A DNA stretch of 64,000 nt from Streptomyces dengpaensis (lineage in GTDB: Bacteria > Actinomycetota > Actinomycetes > Streptomycetales > Streptomycetaceae), in NCBI RefSeq assembly GCF_002946835.1, contig NZ_CP026652.1:4836001-4900000 (forward strand), in the 5' to 3' direction. The notes below the pieces were generated by a model. It was not told where the DNA came from and ran no database searches. It worked only from the letters and a program-made list of their open reading frames with translations. Shown piece by piece: positions 37,114 through 45,130 of this stretch. A program made the translations under genes and the position numbers. The first letter of the stretch is position 1, and each line of letters begins with the position of its first letter.

Positions 37114-37767
37114 CTACCGATCTCGCCCGCAGGCGTAGGCGAGCGGCGAGATGAGTTCCTCCGCATCCGGCAGCCACCGGTTCACGGCAGTCGGCCGGCA
37201 GGCCCACTGCACCGCGCCCCGCGAGCCGAACCGGGTCGGCGGGGCGGCGACGTACGCCCCCTCCCCGAGGGTGACGAGGTCGAGCGAGGCGGGCGGCCAG
37301 CCCAGCTTCCGTACGAGATCGGGGACCTTGGCGGTGGCGCCGGGGAGCACGAAGAAGTGCATGCGCCGGTCCGGGGTGCAGGAGACGGGGCCGAGGGTCA
37401 GCTCCATGCGGCGCATCCGGGCGAGGGCGAGACAGCCGGCCGTCTCGGGCACCTCGATCGCGTCGAACGTGCGCCCCGTGGGCAGCAGGATTGACGCGGA
37501 AGGCCGCTTCGACCACATACGGCGCGCGACGGTCGCGCTGCCCGTCGCCTGCGTCGGCCAGTCCTCGCGCGCCGGGTGCGCGCCGGGTGCGGCGCACACG
37601 GGCTCGCCGCAGGAGCAGCGCTGCACCCCGTCGACGGCTTCCAGCCAGGTGCCGGGGAGCACGTCCCAGTGGCGTTCCTCGGCGTAGCGCACGGCGGTTT
37701 CCTGCAGCGATTCGCCACGCTGCGTGGGGATCTGAGCGGTCTCGGTGCCTGCGATGGTCTCGTCCAC
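37114..37767 (-). CDS. Small bifunctional DNA primase/polymerase N-terminal-domain protein
   Basis: A 217-residue protein resembling the Prim-Pol (PF09250-like) N-terminal domain. It has AVRYAEERHWDVLPGTWLE, a Cys/His-rich segment CSCGEPVCAAPGAHPAREDW, ILLPTGRTFDAIEVP, and GEGAYVAAPPTRFGSRGAVQW. Stand-alone short versions are conserved in actinobacteria and may lack polymerase activity; the usual DxD active-site pair is not clear here. ATG 37767 is followed by a Thr-rich N-terminus. It is divergent from the HTH/TPR regulator. A role in DNA metabolism is suggested but not shown. Confidence 0.75.
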   Translation of the reverse strand: MDETIAGTETAQIPTQRGESLQETAVRYAEERHWDVLPGTWLEAVDGVQRCSCGEPVCAAPGAHPAREDWPTQATGSATVARRMWSKRPSASILLPTGRTFDAIEVPETAGCLALARMRRMELTLGPVSCTPDRRMHFFVLPGATAKVPDLVRKLGWPPASLDLVTLGEGAYVAAPPTRFGSRGAVQWACRPTAVNRWLPDAEELISPLAYACGRDR

Positions 37768-38130
37768 GCTGAACTAAACTCCCGGGTCCACCTCGGGTTA
37801 CGGGGGCCCGCCCGTCTCCCGCCACCACCCTTCCGGGGAAGGCCCTTTGGTCATGCTCCTTCCTTTTTGCGCGGGGGAGGAGCATCGATTTCCCATGTGG
37901 GGCGCATGGATGCACGTGTGGGGGCGCGCATGGGCAACGGCAGCGGGGGGTGGGTAACCAGGGGAGGGGTCGGGCAACCGCCTTTACCCCGGCAATCCTC
38001 ACATGTCTCGCATCTTCGTTATGTCGGCGGGGCATTGATCTTCATGGCCGACTTCTTTCGGTGCGGTCGGCCACACGAAGACACATCAACTCGGTGCGTG
38101 GGCAGGCACCGCAGCCACAGGGGGTACGCC
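37768..38130. other. 363-bp divergent region
   Basis: It contains an inverted pair ATGCTCCT (37853-37860) / AGGAGCAT (37878-37885) flanking TCCTTTTTGC, a candidate operator or hairpin, and an AT-richer stretch around 38000-38060 that may hold the promoter of the regulator. CAGGGGG precedes its ATG. Confidence 0.5.
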
Positions 38131-39516
38131 ATGGCCGCCAGGCCTCTCGTCGCGCGGCAGCCGAACGAACGACTGCAGGCGCTCATCCAGGAAGCGGGCT
38201 GTTCGAACGCCGGGCTGGCCCGCCGGGTCAACATGTGCGGCGCGGAGCACGGTCTCGATCTGCGCTACGACAAGACGTCCGTGGCGCGCTGGCTGCGCGG
38301 ACAGCAGCCACGCGGACGTGCTCCGGCGATCATCGCGGAGGCGCTCGGCCGCAAGCTGGGCCGTACGGTCACGATCGACGAGATCGGCATGGCCAACGGC
38401 AAGAACCTCGCATCCGGCGTCGGTCTCCAGTTCTCGCCGACCGTACTGGGGGCCATTGAGCAGGTGTGTGAGTTGTGGCGCAGCGATGTGGGGCGCCGTG
38501 ACTTCCTGTCCGGCTCGTCCGTCGCCGCCTCCGCGCTCGTCGAGCCGAGCCGTGACTGGCTGATCTCCGCGCCGGACTCGCAGGTGGCGCGTTCGGCGGG
38601 GCCGCGCGTCGGGTCCTCGGACGTCGCGGCGGTCCGCGCGATGACGCAGGCGCTCGTCGACCTCGACCACCAGTACGGCAGCGGGCATGTGCGCCCGGTC
38701 GTCGTGCACTACCTGAACAGCGTGGTCTCCGGGCTGCTCGCGGGCTCCTACCGGGAGGCGGTCGGGCGCGAACTGTTCGCCGCCGTCTCGCGGTTGACGG
38801 AACTCGCTGGCTACATGGCCATCGACACCGGCCAGCCGGGGCTCGCCCAGCGCTACTACATCCAGGCGCTGCGGCTCGCGCAGGCAGCCGGGGACCGCGG
38901 GTACGGCGGATACGTGCTCGCCGCGTCGATGAGCCACCTGGCGGCGCAGCTCGGAAACCCGCGCGAGATCGCGCAGTTGGCGCGCGCGGCGCAGGAGGGG
39001 GCGCGCGGGCGGGTCACACCGCGGGCGGAGTCGATGTTCTACGCGGCGGAGGCGCGCGGGCACGCGCTGCTGGGCGACGCGCGCGCCGCCCAATTGGCGT
39101 CCGGGCGGGCGGTCACAGCCCTGGAGGGCGCCGACGCGGCGTCCGGAGACGACCCGGCGTGGATCGGGCACTTCGACGAGGCCTACTTGGCCGACGAACT
39201 GGCGCACTGCCACCGTGACCTGGGCCAGGCGGAGGCCGCCGCGCGGTGCGCGGAGGAGTCCCTCGCCGGACACCCGGAGTCGCGGGCCCGCCGCCGGGCG
39301 ATCGGCTTCGTCCTGCTCGCCACGGCGCAGGTCCAGCAGCGCGAGGTGGAACAGGCCTGCCACACGGGCCTGCGCGCGGTGGAGCTGCTCGGCACCCTCC
39401 GCTCCAACCGCGGCGCCGAGTACCTCGACGACTTCCAGCAGCGGCTCGAGCCGTACCGGGAGGAGCCGGTGGTACGGGAGTTCGGGGCGCGGATGGAGCT
39501 GCAGGCGGCGGCGTGA
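38131..39516 (+). CDS. HTH plus tetratricopeptide-like regulator (NsdA-like paralogue)
   Basis: A 461-residue cytoplasmic regulator. The N-terminus has a helix-turn-helix segment (LQALIQEAGCSNAGLARRVN, then YDKTSVARWLRGQQPRG), followed by a linker, then helical repeats from about 170 (RAMTQALVDLDHQYGSGHVR, AIDTGQPGLAQRYYIQALRLAQAAGD, AYLADELAHCHRDLGQAEAA). Streptomyces has several such proteins, among them NsdA and NsdB, which hold back sporulation and antibiotic production; whether this one does is unknown. Its HTH is strongly conserved in my recollection of homologues. ATG 38131 follows AGGGGGT. Confidence 0.78.
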   Translation: MAARPLVARQPNERLQALIQEAGCSNAGLARRVNMCGAEHGLDLRYDKTSVARWLRGQQPRGRAPAIIAEALGRKLGRTVTIDEIGMANGKNLASGVGLQFSPTVLGAIEQVCELWRSDVGRRDFLSGSSVAASALVEPSRDWLISAPDSQVARSAGPRVGSSDVAAVRAMTQALVDLDHQYGSGHVRPVVVHYLNSVVSGLLAGSYREAVGRELFAAVSRLTELAGYMAIDTGQPGLAQRYYIQALRLAQAAGDRGYGGYVLAASMSHLAAQLGNPREIAQLARAAQEGARGRVTPRAESMFYAAEARGHALLGDARAAQLASGRAVTALEGADAASGDDPAWIGHFDEAYLADELAHCHRDLGQAEAAARCAEESLAGHPESRARRRAIGFVLLATAQVQQREVEQACHTGLRAVELLGTLRSNRGAEYLDDFQQRLEPYREEPVVREFGARMELQAAA

Positions 39517-39928
39517 GCGTGGGTGAAGGGACGCGGACCGACGTGGGGCGTGCGCGCCCCGCGTGCAGGTAATGCCTCACGCCCTGCGTGTGTGTGAGGC
39601 CTTGCACCCTGCGTGTGTCTGTGGCCTCGCGCCCCCGTGCAGGAAAGGCCGCGCGCCTCGCCCGAGTTCAGAATCACACGGCCGGCGTGAAGGCGCGGCC
39701 GCGCACCTCTGCCGTGCGCTGGTGAACGGATGGCGTGGGCGGGTGTGAACGCCGGGGAAACGTCCGCGCCGATAGAGGGAGGTGACATATACAGCGCGAC
39801 GAGGGGCGGATTCGTTACCCATGTCACAGCGGCGGAGATCACGTCCAGCGCTGCGTGGCACCGGGTTGTGGGGACCCGGTAGCGTGAGCCGACGATTTCC
39901 CGAAGGTCCCCCATTCGTAGGAGTCCCG
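39517..39928. other. 412-bp intergenic region with a 25-bp repeat
   Basis: CCCTGCGTGTGT recurs at 39582 and 39607 (25-bp period), part of a GTGTGT/CACGC-rich stretch following the regulator. No gene was recognised. AGGAG just before GTG 39929 is the ribosome site of the next gene. Confidence 0.5.
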
Positions 39929-41719
39929 GTGACGCAGAGTGGACAGGGCGAGGAGCCCTCGGCGCGGCCCGCGCGCGAAGGCGTCGTGCTGCCCTCCGAC
40001 GGCAGCGCGCCCCTGCTGCCGGGTATGACGGGCGACCGTACGACCCCGGCCGGCGGTCAGGCCTGGGGCCAGCCGTGGGGTCCCGACGGCCCTGACCAGC
40101 CGACCACCCCCGCCCCGGGGCCCGGTCAGGGCTGGGGAGCGCCGGGGAACGAGACCCAGGCGTGGGGGGCCACCGAGCCGCCCCAGTCCGCCCCCGTCCA
40201 GGACTGGGGCACCCACGACGCGTCCCAGGGCTGGGCGCCCCAGCAGCAGCCCGGCGCGCACGACCACCAGCAGCAGAGCTTCGCGCCGCAGCAGCCGCAG
40301 CAGTTGCAGCAGCCGCCGTCCGGCGCCGGTCCGCTGCCGCCCGAGGGCGCGCAGGCGACGTCCTACGGCGCGCAGAACGGTTACGCGCCCGGGGCGCAGG
40401 GCGCGCACGTGGGGGACGGGTACGGCGGGTACGCGGCCCCGGGCCAGCAGGCGCCGCAGTTCGCGCACCCCGGGAACGCCCTTCCGCAGGGAGCGGACGG
40501 GTACGGAGCCCCCGGAGCCCTGCCCGCTTCTTCCGCCTCGCCCTCCCTGCCGGCCGCCGCGCAGGCGGCGCCGCTGCCGCCCGCGGGTCTGCCGCTGCCG
40601 GCCGCCGCCGATGACGGCGCGACCCAGTACATCCCGCACATCCCGGCCGCCCCGGGCGCCGACGAGGGAGCCACTCAGTACATCCCGCCGGTGGGCCCGG
40701 GTGCGCTGCCGCCCGAGATGCCGGCGGAGGCGACCCAGTTCCTGGGACAGGCGCCGCAAGGCGGTGCCGCCGGACCGCTGCCCCCCACCGCGAACCCGGA
40801 CGCCGAGGCGACGCAGTTCATGGCCCCCGTCCCCGCGCAGCCGGAAGGGGCGCCGTACGGGATACGGCCGGGTGCGCCGGAGGAGCGGCAGCCCCCGGCG
40901 GAGTTCGACAACCTGTTCCGCAGTGAGCCGGAGAGCCCCGGGGCGACGCAGCAGATGCCGCGCTTCGACCCGTCGGCGCCCCTGCACGGCGCGCACGCCC
41001 CCGCCGCATCCGGCGGCCGGGCCGCAGCACGGCGCGCCGGAGCGTTCGACGGCGAGCGTGGTGGCGGCGGACGCGGTGGCGGACGCGGTGGCCGCGGCGG
41101 CTCGCGCGTCCCGCTGATCGCGGCCGTCGGCGTCGGTATCGCTGTGCTCGGCATCGGCGCCGGCGCCCTGCTCAGCGGCGGCGGCACCGACGGCGAGGAC
41201 GACAAGAGCAAGACGGTGTCGGCGACGAGCCCGGCCACGGAGTCGGCTTCAGCGTCCGCCGACCCGGTGAAGGCGCAGGCCGTCGCGCTGGACAAGCTCC
41301 TGGCGGACAGCAGCGACAGCCGCGACTCGGTGATCAAGGCCGTGGCGAACGTGAAGGTGTGCCAGAACCTGGACCAGGCGGCCAGTGATCTGCGCGACGC
41401 GGCCAAGCAGCGCGGCGAGCTGGTCACCCGGCTCTCCGCCCTCTCCGTCGACAAGCTGCCCAACCACGCCGCGCTGACCGCCGCGCTCACCAGCGGCTGG
41501 AAGGCCTCCCAGTCGGCCGACAACCACTACGCCGCCTGGGCCGACCAGACCGCCGACAAGAAGGGCTGCAGGAGGGGCCAGGCCCGCACCACCGCACAGA
41601 CGCAGGCGGGCAACCGGGCCAGCGGCACCGCGTCCACGGAGAAGGAGAAGGCCGCGAAGCTGTGGAACTCCATCGCGTCGACGTACGGCCTGACGCAGCG
41701 GACGCGCACCCAGCTCTGA
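39929..41719 (+). CDS. Single-pass membrane protein with repeated ATQ(Y/F) motifs
   Basis: A 596-residue protein. Residues 1-400 are Pro/Ala/Gln/Gly-rich and disordered. Within them the motif GATQYIP, GATQYIPP, EATQFLG, EATQFMA and GATQQMP occurs five times, each after acidic or small residues. An Arg/Gly-rich patch (GGGRGGGRGGRGGSR) precedes one membrane helix (VPLIAAVGVGIAVLGIGAGALL). The C-terminal 170 residues are extracellular and helical. The TQ-aromatic repeats look like Thr phosphorylation sites read by FHA domains, suggesting a Ser/Thr kinase substrate. The function is unknown. GTG 39929 has AGGAG 6 bp upstream. Confidence 0.8.
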   Translation: MTQSGQGEEPSARPAREGVVLPSDGSAPLLPGMTGDRTTPAGGQAWGQPWGPDGPDQPTTPAPGPGQGWGAPGNETQAWGATEPPQSAPVQDWGTHDASQGWAPQQQPGAHDHQQQSFAPQQPQQLQQPPSGAGPLPPEGAQATSYGAQNGYAPGAQGAHVGDGYGGYAAPGQQAPQFAHPGNALPQGADGYGAPGALPASSASPSLPAAAQAAPLPPAGLPLPAAADDGATQYIPHIPAAPGADEGATQYIPPVGPGALPPEMPAEATQFLGQAPQGGAAGPLPPTANPDAEATQFMAPVPAQPEGAPYGIRPGAPEERQPPAEFDNLFRSEPESPGATQQMPRFDPSAPLHGAHAPAASGGRAAARRAGAFDGERGGGGRGGGRGGRGGSRVPLIAAVGVGIAVLGIGAGALLSGGGTDGEDDKSKTVSATSPATESASASADPVKAQAVALDKLLADSSDSRDSVIKAVANVKVCQNLDQAASDLRDAAKQRGELVTRLSALSVDKLPNHAALTAALTSGWKASQSADNHYAAWADQTADKKGCRRGQARTTAQTQAGNRASGTASTEKEKAAKLWNSIASTYGLTQRTRTQL

Positions 41720-41735
41720 CGGGTCCCGCTGGCCG

Positions 41736-41912
41736 GAACCGGGTCGCGCCGGTCTGAACCGGATCGCGCCGGTCTGAACCGGATCGCGCCGGTCTGAACC
41801 GGATCGCGCCGGTCTGAACCGGATCGCGCCGGTCTGAACCGGATCGCGCCGGTCTGAACCGGATCGCGCCGGTCTGAACCGGATCGCGCCGGTCTGAACC
41901 GGGTCCCGCCGG
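41736..41912. repeat. 20-bp minisatellite, eight copies plus part
   Basis: The unit GAACCGGATCGCGCCGGTCT repeats eight times from 41736 to 41895, with a degenerate ninth. Each unit contains ACCGG...CCGGT, so each can form a small hairpin. Units 2-8 are identical; the first has GGGTC. It sits between two convergent gene ends. Confidence 0.95.
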
Positions 41913-41957
41913 GCCCTCGGGGGAAGCCTCCCGGGGGCCCGGCGGTCCCGCCGTACC

Positions 41958-43262
41958 TCAGCCCGCGTTCTCCAGCGTCTTCGACACATTGACGAACCCA
42001 CGCCGCGCCGACGACACCAGCTGACCCTCGCGTACGACCTGGAAGGTCACGTGGGCGTTGACGAGGCGCGGGAAGTCGACGGCCGCGATCATGTCCTCGA
42101 AGCGCCAGCTGAGCGTCGGGGTGAGCCCGCCCGTGGTCACCTTGAGGCCGTCGTCGAGGGCGCGCTGGATCGAGCGCGCGGTCACCTCACCGTCGCCGAG
42201 CGACTCGACGACCGTCTTCAGCACGGTGTACCCGATCCAGGTGGTCTGCACTCCGGCGTCCGTCGGGTCGATCCGGTTGTCGCCGAAGGCCTGCTCATTG
42301 ATCACCTTGCGCATCGGCTTCCAGCGCGCGTCGTTCGCGTTGGGATACCAGCCGGTGACGTAGGAGCCCTCGTACGGGCTCGACTTTCCGCCGGTGGCGT
42401 CGAGGACCGACTGGTCGATGCTGCCGAGCACGGTGCCTGTGCGCACCGCCGGGTAGTCCTCGCGGTCGCGCCGGAAGGAGTCCATGAAGGTGTCGGTGCG
42501 GTCGCCGAGCGCGGGCACCACGCAGCCCCGCTGGGACGGGTCGACGGTCGTGCTCTCGAGCGCCTGCTGCGTCTGCCGCGAGTACTCGGTCGCGTCCTCG
42601 GCGGCCCGCTGGTCCGAGGCGGCCTCGTGGCCCCTCGACCTCAGGCCGGAGTCGAGCAGTTTGGGGAGTTCGTCGCCGGCCGTGGTGTCGGGGCGTATGA
42701 GCGCGACCGGGCCGCAGTCCTTGCCGAGCTGTTCGCCGAGGCCGGCCAGCAGCGCGGGCTCGCCACCGTTGATGGGGTAGGAGAGGGGGCTGCTGAACTC
42801 GTCGTCGGTGACGCCGTAGCCGCCGATGTACGGAATGCCCGCGCTTTCCAGCGGGGCGAGGAACGAGCGGCCGTGCTGGCTGTAAGAGCCGACGACGGCG
42901 ACGGCGTCCGCGTCGACGGCGCGCTGGGCGCAGCGCGCGGCGTCCACGGAGTCGTTGTGGTCGTTGCAGGTGATGACCTTGAGCTCGTGTCCGTTGATGC
43001 CGCCGTGGGCGTTGACCCAGCGGGCGTAGGCCTGTGCCATCGCGGGCATGCCGGGCTTGTTGGTCGCGCCCGTGTTCTCGGGCGCCCAGGTCATGATGGT
43101 GATGGGGTCGTCCTCGGGGCCCCCCGTGCCAGGGATGACCCCGCATCCGACGGCCATCGACACACACGCCGCCAACGCGCCCACGGACAGCAACGTGGCC
43201 TTGACGGGCCTGGGGAGGACGGGTGTGCTGGTGCGGGTACGTCGCCTGCCGGTCATGGACAC
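41958..43262 (-). CDS. Branched-chain amino acid-type substrate-binding lipoprotein
   Basis: A 434-residue periplasmic-binding-protein (type 1, LivK-like). The N-terminus has RRRTRTSTPVLPRP, a hydrophobic core and a Cys in SMAVGC that fits a lipobox. The binding fold shows WVNAHGGINGHELKVITCND, VVGSYSQHGRSFLAPLE and GIPYIGGYGVTDDEF. Permease and ATPase genes are absent nearby, so it may serve a distant transporter or act as a sensor. The GTG at 43262 is preferred because GAGGGA lies 7 bp before it; ATG 43256 is possible. It is divergent from the SCO4402-family gene. Confidence 0.8.
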   Translation of the reverse strand: MSMTGRRRTRTSTPVLPRPVKATLLSVGALAACVSMAVGCGVIPGTGGPEDDPITIMTWAPENTGATNKPGMPAMAQAYARWVNAHGGINGHELKVITCNDHNDSVDAARCAQRAVDADAVAVVGSYSQHGRSFLAPLESAGIPYIGGYGVTDDEFSSPLSYPINGGEPALLAGLGEQLGKDCGPVALIRPDTTAGDELPKLLDSGLRSRGHEAASDQRAAEDATEYSRQTQQALESTTVDPSQRGCVVPALGDRTDTFMDSFRRDREDYPAVRTGTVLGSIDQSVLDATGGKSSPYEGSYVTGWYPNANDARWKPMRKVINEQAFGDNRIDPTDAGVQTTWIGYTVLKTVVESLGDGEVTARSIQRALDDGLKVTTGGLTPTLSWRFEDMIAAVDFPRLVNAHVTFQVVREGQLVSSARRGFVNVSKTLENAG

Positions 43263-43373
43263 GCACGATTCCCTCACATCACTAACCCGGGTGTGATCCG
43301 TGGTCAATGGAAGGTGACGTAGAGATGAATTACGGGGGCCGATGATTGGATTTTCGGTGAGAACGTACGATCG

Positions 43374-43874
43374 GTGACCGTGCAACGTTCGGAGAACTCT
43401 TCCCGTCGCGGCCGTCGCTCATCCACCATGGGCGGCATGCCACTCAACGACATGCCGTGGTGGCGCTGGCGCAGCAATGTGCGCTCCGCGCTGCACATGC
43501 TCGCCGACCCCGCCTTCCAACGTGATGTCTGGCTCGCCGGGATCGACGGGTACGGGGACGTCACCGACGCCGTGTACCGCCTTGTCGAGGACACCTGGCT
43601 GGACAGCTGGTCCGCCGAGAAATACGTCGGCACGATCTTCCGGGACTCCCAGGAGGCGGCCCTCGTCGACACCGCCGTACTGCGCGTCCTGCGGATCATG
43701 CACCAGGTCGGGCCCGACGCACCCGTCTCCGCCTACCTCGACCACCACGGGTGGCCGGAGGCCGTCCGCGCCGCGCGCGACGCGCATGTGCGCCTGGCGG
43801 GGAGCGACGGGGAGGACCCGGACGCCCCGCCGCGCACGCTCGAGGTGCTGCGGATCCTGACGCGGTCGGCGTAG
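43374..43874 (+). CDS. SCO4402-family hypothetical protein
   Basis: A 166-residue (148 if begun at ATG 43428) protein recognised as the SCO4402 family, known only as conserved in Streptomyces. PWWRWRSNVRSALHMLADPAFQRDVW and LVEDTWLDSWSAEKYVGTIF are followed by LRIMHQVGPDAPVSAYLDHHGWPEAV. It is small, acidic, helical and without membrane segments or Cys clusters, so probably cytoplasmic. The start is uncertain. No function is known. Confidence 0.75.
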   Translation: MTVQRSENSSRRGRRSSTMGGMPLNDMPWWRWRSNVRSALHMLADPAFQRDVWLAGIDGYGDVTDAVYRLVEDTWLDSWSAEKYVGTIFRDSQEAALVDTAVLRVLRIMHQVGPDAPVSAYLDHHGWPEAVRAARDAHVRLAGSDGEDPDAPPRTLEVLRILTRSA

Positions 43875-43937
43875 GGACTCCGGAACTCCCGAACGCCCGG
43901 ACGCCCGGGGATGCCGCGCAGGCGTTCCGGAGACGGG

Positions 43938-44066
43938 CGAGGCCGTGCGGTGTGGCGGACGGGGCTGTCCGGGAGGCGGGCGAGGCGGTGCGGTGTGGCG
44001 GGCCGGGCTGTCCGGGAGACAGCCAGAGCCGTGCGGGTGGCGGGCAGGGCGTCCGTGTGGAGGGTC
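43938..44066. repeat. 43-bp tandem repeat, three copies
   Basis: Imperfect copies begin at 43938, 43981 and 44024 (CGAGGCCGTGCGGTGTGGCG and relatives, with GGGCTGTCCGGGAG). They lie between the SCO4402-family gene and purU. Confidence 0.8.
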
Positions 44067-44107
44067 AGCCGTCCGTCCCGGACGGCTGATATGGGACCCT
44101 GTCCTGC

Positions 44108-44995
44108 ATGAATGAGCAGTCCGTCCGCGGGGCCGCCGCACCTGCCGCCGAGCAGTACGTCCTGACGATCTCCTGCCCGGACAAGCCGGGAATCGTGCAC
44201 GCCGTGTCGAGCTACCTCTTCATGACCGGCTGCAACATCGAGGACAGTCAGCAGTTCGGCGACCACGACACGGGACTGTTCTTCATGCGGGTCCACTTCT
44301 CGGCGGAGGCGCCGGTGACCGTGGACAAGCTGCGCGCAAGCTTCGCGGCGGTCGGTGACTCCTTCCACATGGACTGGCAGATCCACCGGGCCGAAGAGAA
44401 GATGCGCGTCGTGCTGATGGTCAGCAAGTTCGGCCACTGCCTGAACGACCTGCTCTTCCGCGCCCGTATCGGCGCCCTGCCGGTCGAGATCGCCGCCGTG
44501 GTTTCCAACCACACGGACTTCGCCGAGCTCGTGGCGTCGTATGACATTCCCTTCCACCACATCCCGGTGACGAAGGACACCAAGGCGGAGGCCGAGGCGC
44601 AGCTCCTGGAGCTGGTCCGGGGTGAGAACGTCGAGCTGGTCGTCCTTGCCCGCTACATGCAGGTGCTGTCGGACGACCTGTGCAAGCAGCTCAGTGGCCG
44701 CATCATCAACATCCACCACTCCTTCCTGCCGAGCTTCAAGGGCGCGAAGCCGTACCACCAGGCGCACGACCGGGGTGTGAAGCTCATCGGTGCCACCGCG
44801 CACTACGTCACCGCCGACCTCGACGAGGGCCCGATCATCGAGCAGGAGGTCGAGCGGGTCGGCCACGGCGTAACCCCCGACCAGCTGGTCGCCATCGGCC
44901 GCGATGTCGAGTGCCAGGCCCTGGCCCGCGCGGTGAAGTGGCACGCGGAGCGCCGCATCCTGCTGAACGGACGCCGAACGGTGATCTTCGCGTAG
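44108..44995 (+). CDS. purU: Formyltetrahydrofolate deformylase PurU
   Basis: A 295-residue enzyme that hydrolyses 10-formyl-THF to THF and formate, balancing one-carbon pools. The N-terminal ACT domain (VLTISCPDKPGIVHAVSSYL, GCNIEDSQQFGDHDTGLFFM) allows regulation by methionine or glycine. The catalytic half carries VLMVSKFGHCLNDLLFRAR, NIHHSFLPSFKGAKPYHQA (catalytic His) and YVTADLDEGPIIEQEVERV with the Asp. The length is that of the family. Weak spacing upstream, but ATG 44108 fits the domain start. Confidence 0.94.
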   Translation: MNEQSVRGAAAPAAEQYVLTISCPDKPGIVHAVSSYLFMTGCNIEDSQQFGDHDTGLFFMRVHFSAEAPVTVDKLRASFAAVGDSFHMDWQIHRAEEKMRVVLMVSKFGHCLNDLLFRARIGALPVEIAAVVSNHTDFAELVASYDIPFHHIPVTKDTKAEAEAQLLELVRGENVELVVLARYMQVLSDDLCKQLSGRIINIHHSFLPSFKGAKPYHQAHDRGVKLIGATAHYVTADLDEGPIIEQEVERVGHGVTPDQLVAIGRDVECQALARAVKWHAERRILLNGRRTVIFA

Positions 44996-45026
44996 AGGGC
45001 GCTCCTTCAGCCCGACGGGCAAAAAT

Positions 45027-45107
45027 CAGCCCCTCCGGCGTTTGAGGAGCGGGGTCTGGGGCGGAGCCCCCAGGTACGGGACGGGCAGGGGCGGAGGGGG
45101 CGAAAAA
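45027..45107. repeat. Dispersed intergenic repeat, copy B
   Basis: A shorter copy: CCCTCCGGCGTTTGAGGAG, GGGGCGGAGCCCC, ACGGGACGGGCAGGGGCGGA and GGGGGCGAAAAA. It lacks the CGAGCGCGAAGCGCGA block of copies A and D. It lies between purU and the zinc-finger gene. Confidence 0.85.
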
Positions 45108-45130
45108 GCTCGGCAGCCCCCGCCCACCAC

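Noticed and set aside
34541..38035. A 1,164-codon open frame on the minus strand through permease, ATPase and primase-like genes.
   Set aside because: Only the last 555 codons match a membrane permease; the rest is the antisense-like shadow of the ATPase, which has its own well-defined frame with Walker motifs.
41736..41912. CRISPR array.
   Set aside because: The repeats are head-to-tail without spacers and there are no cas genes.
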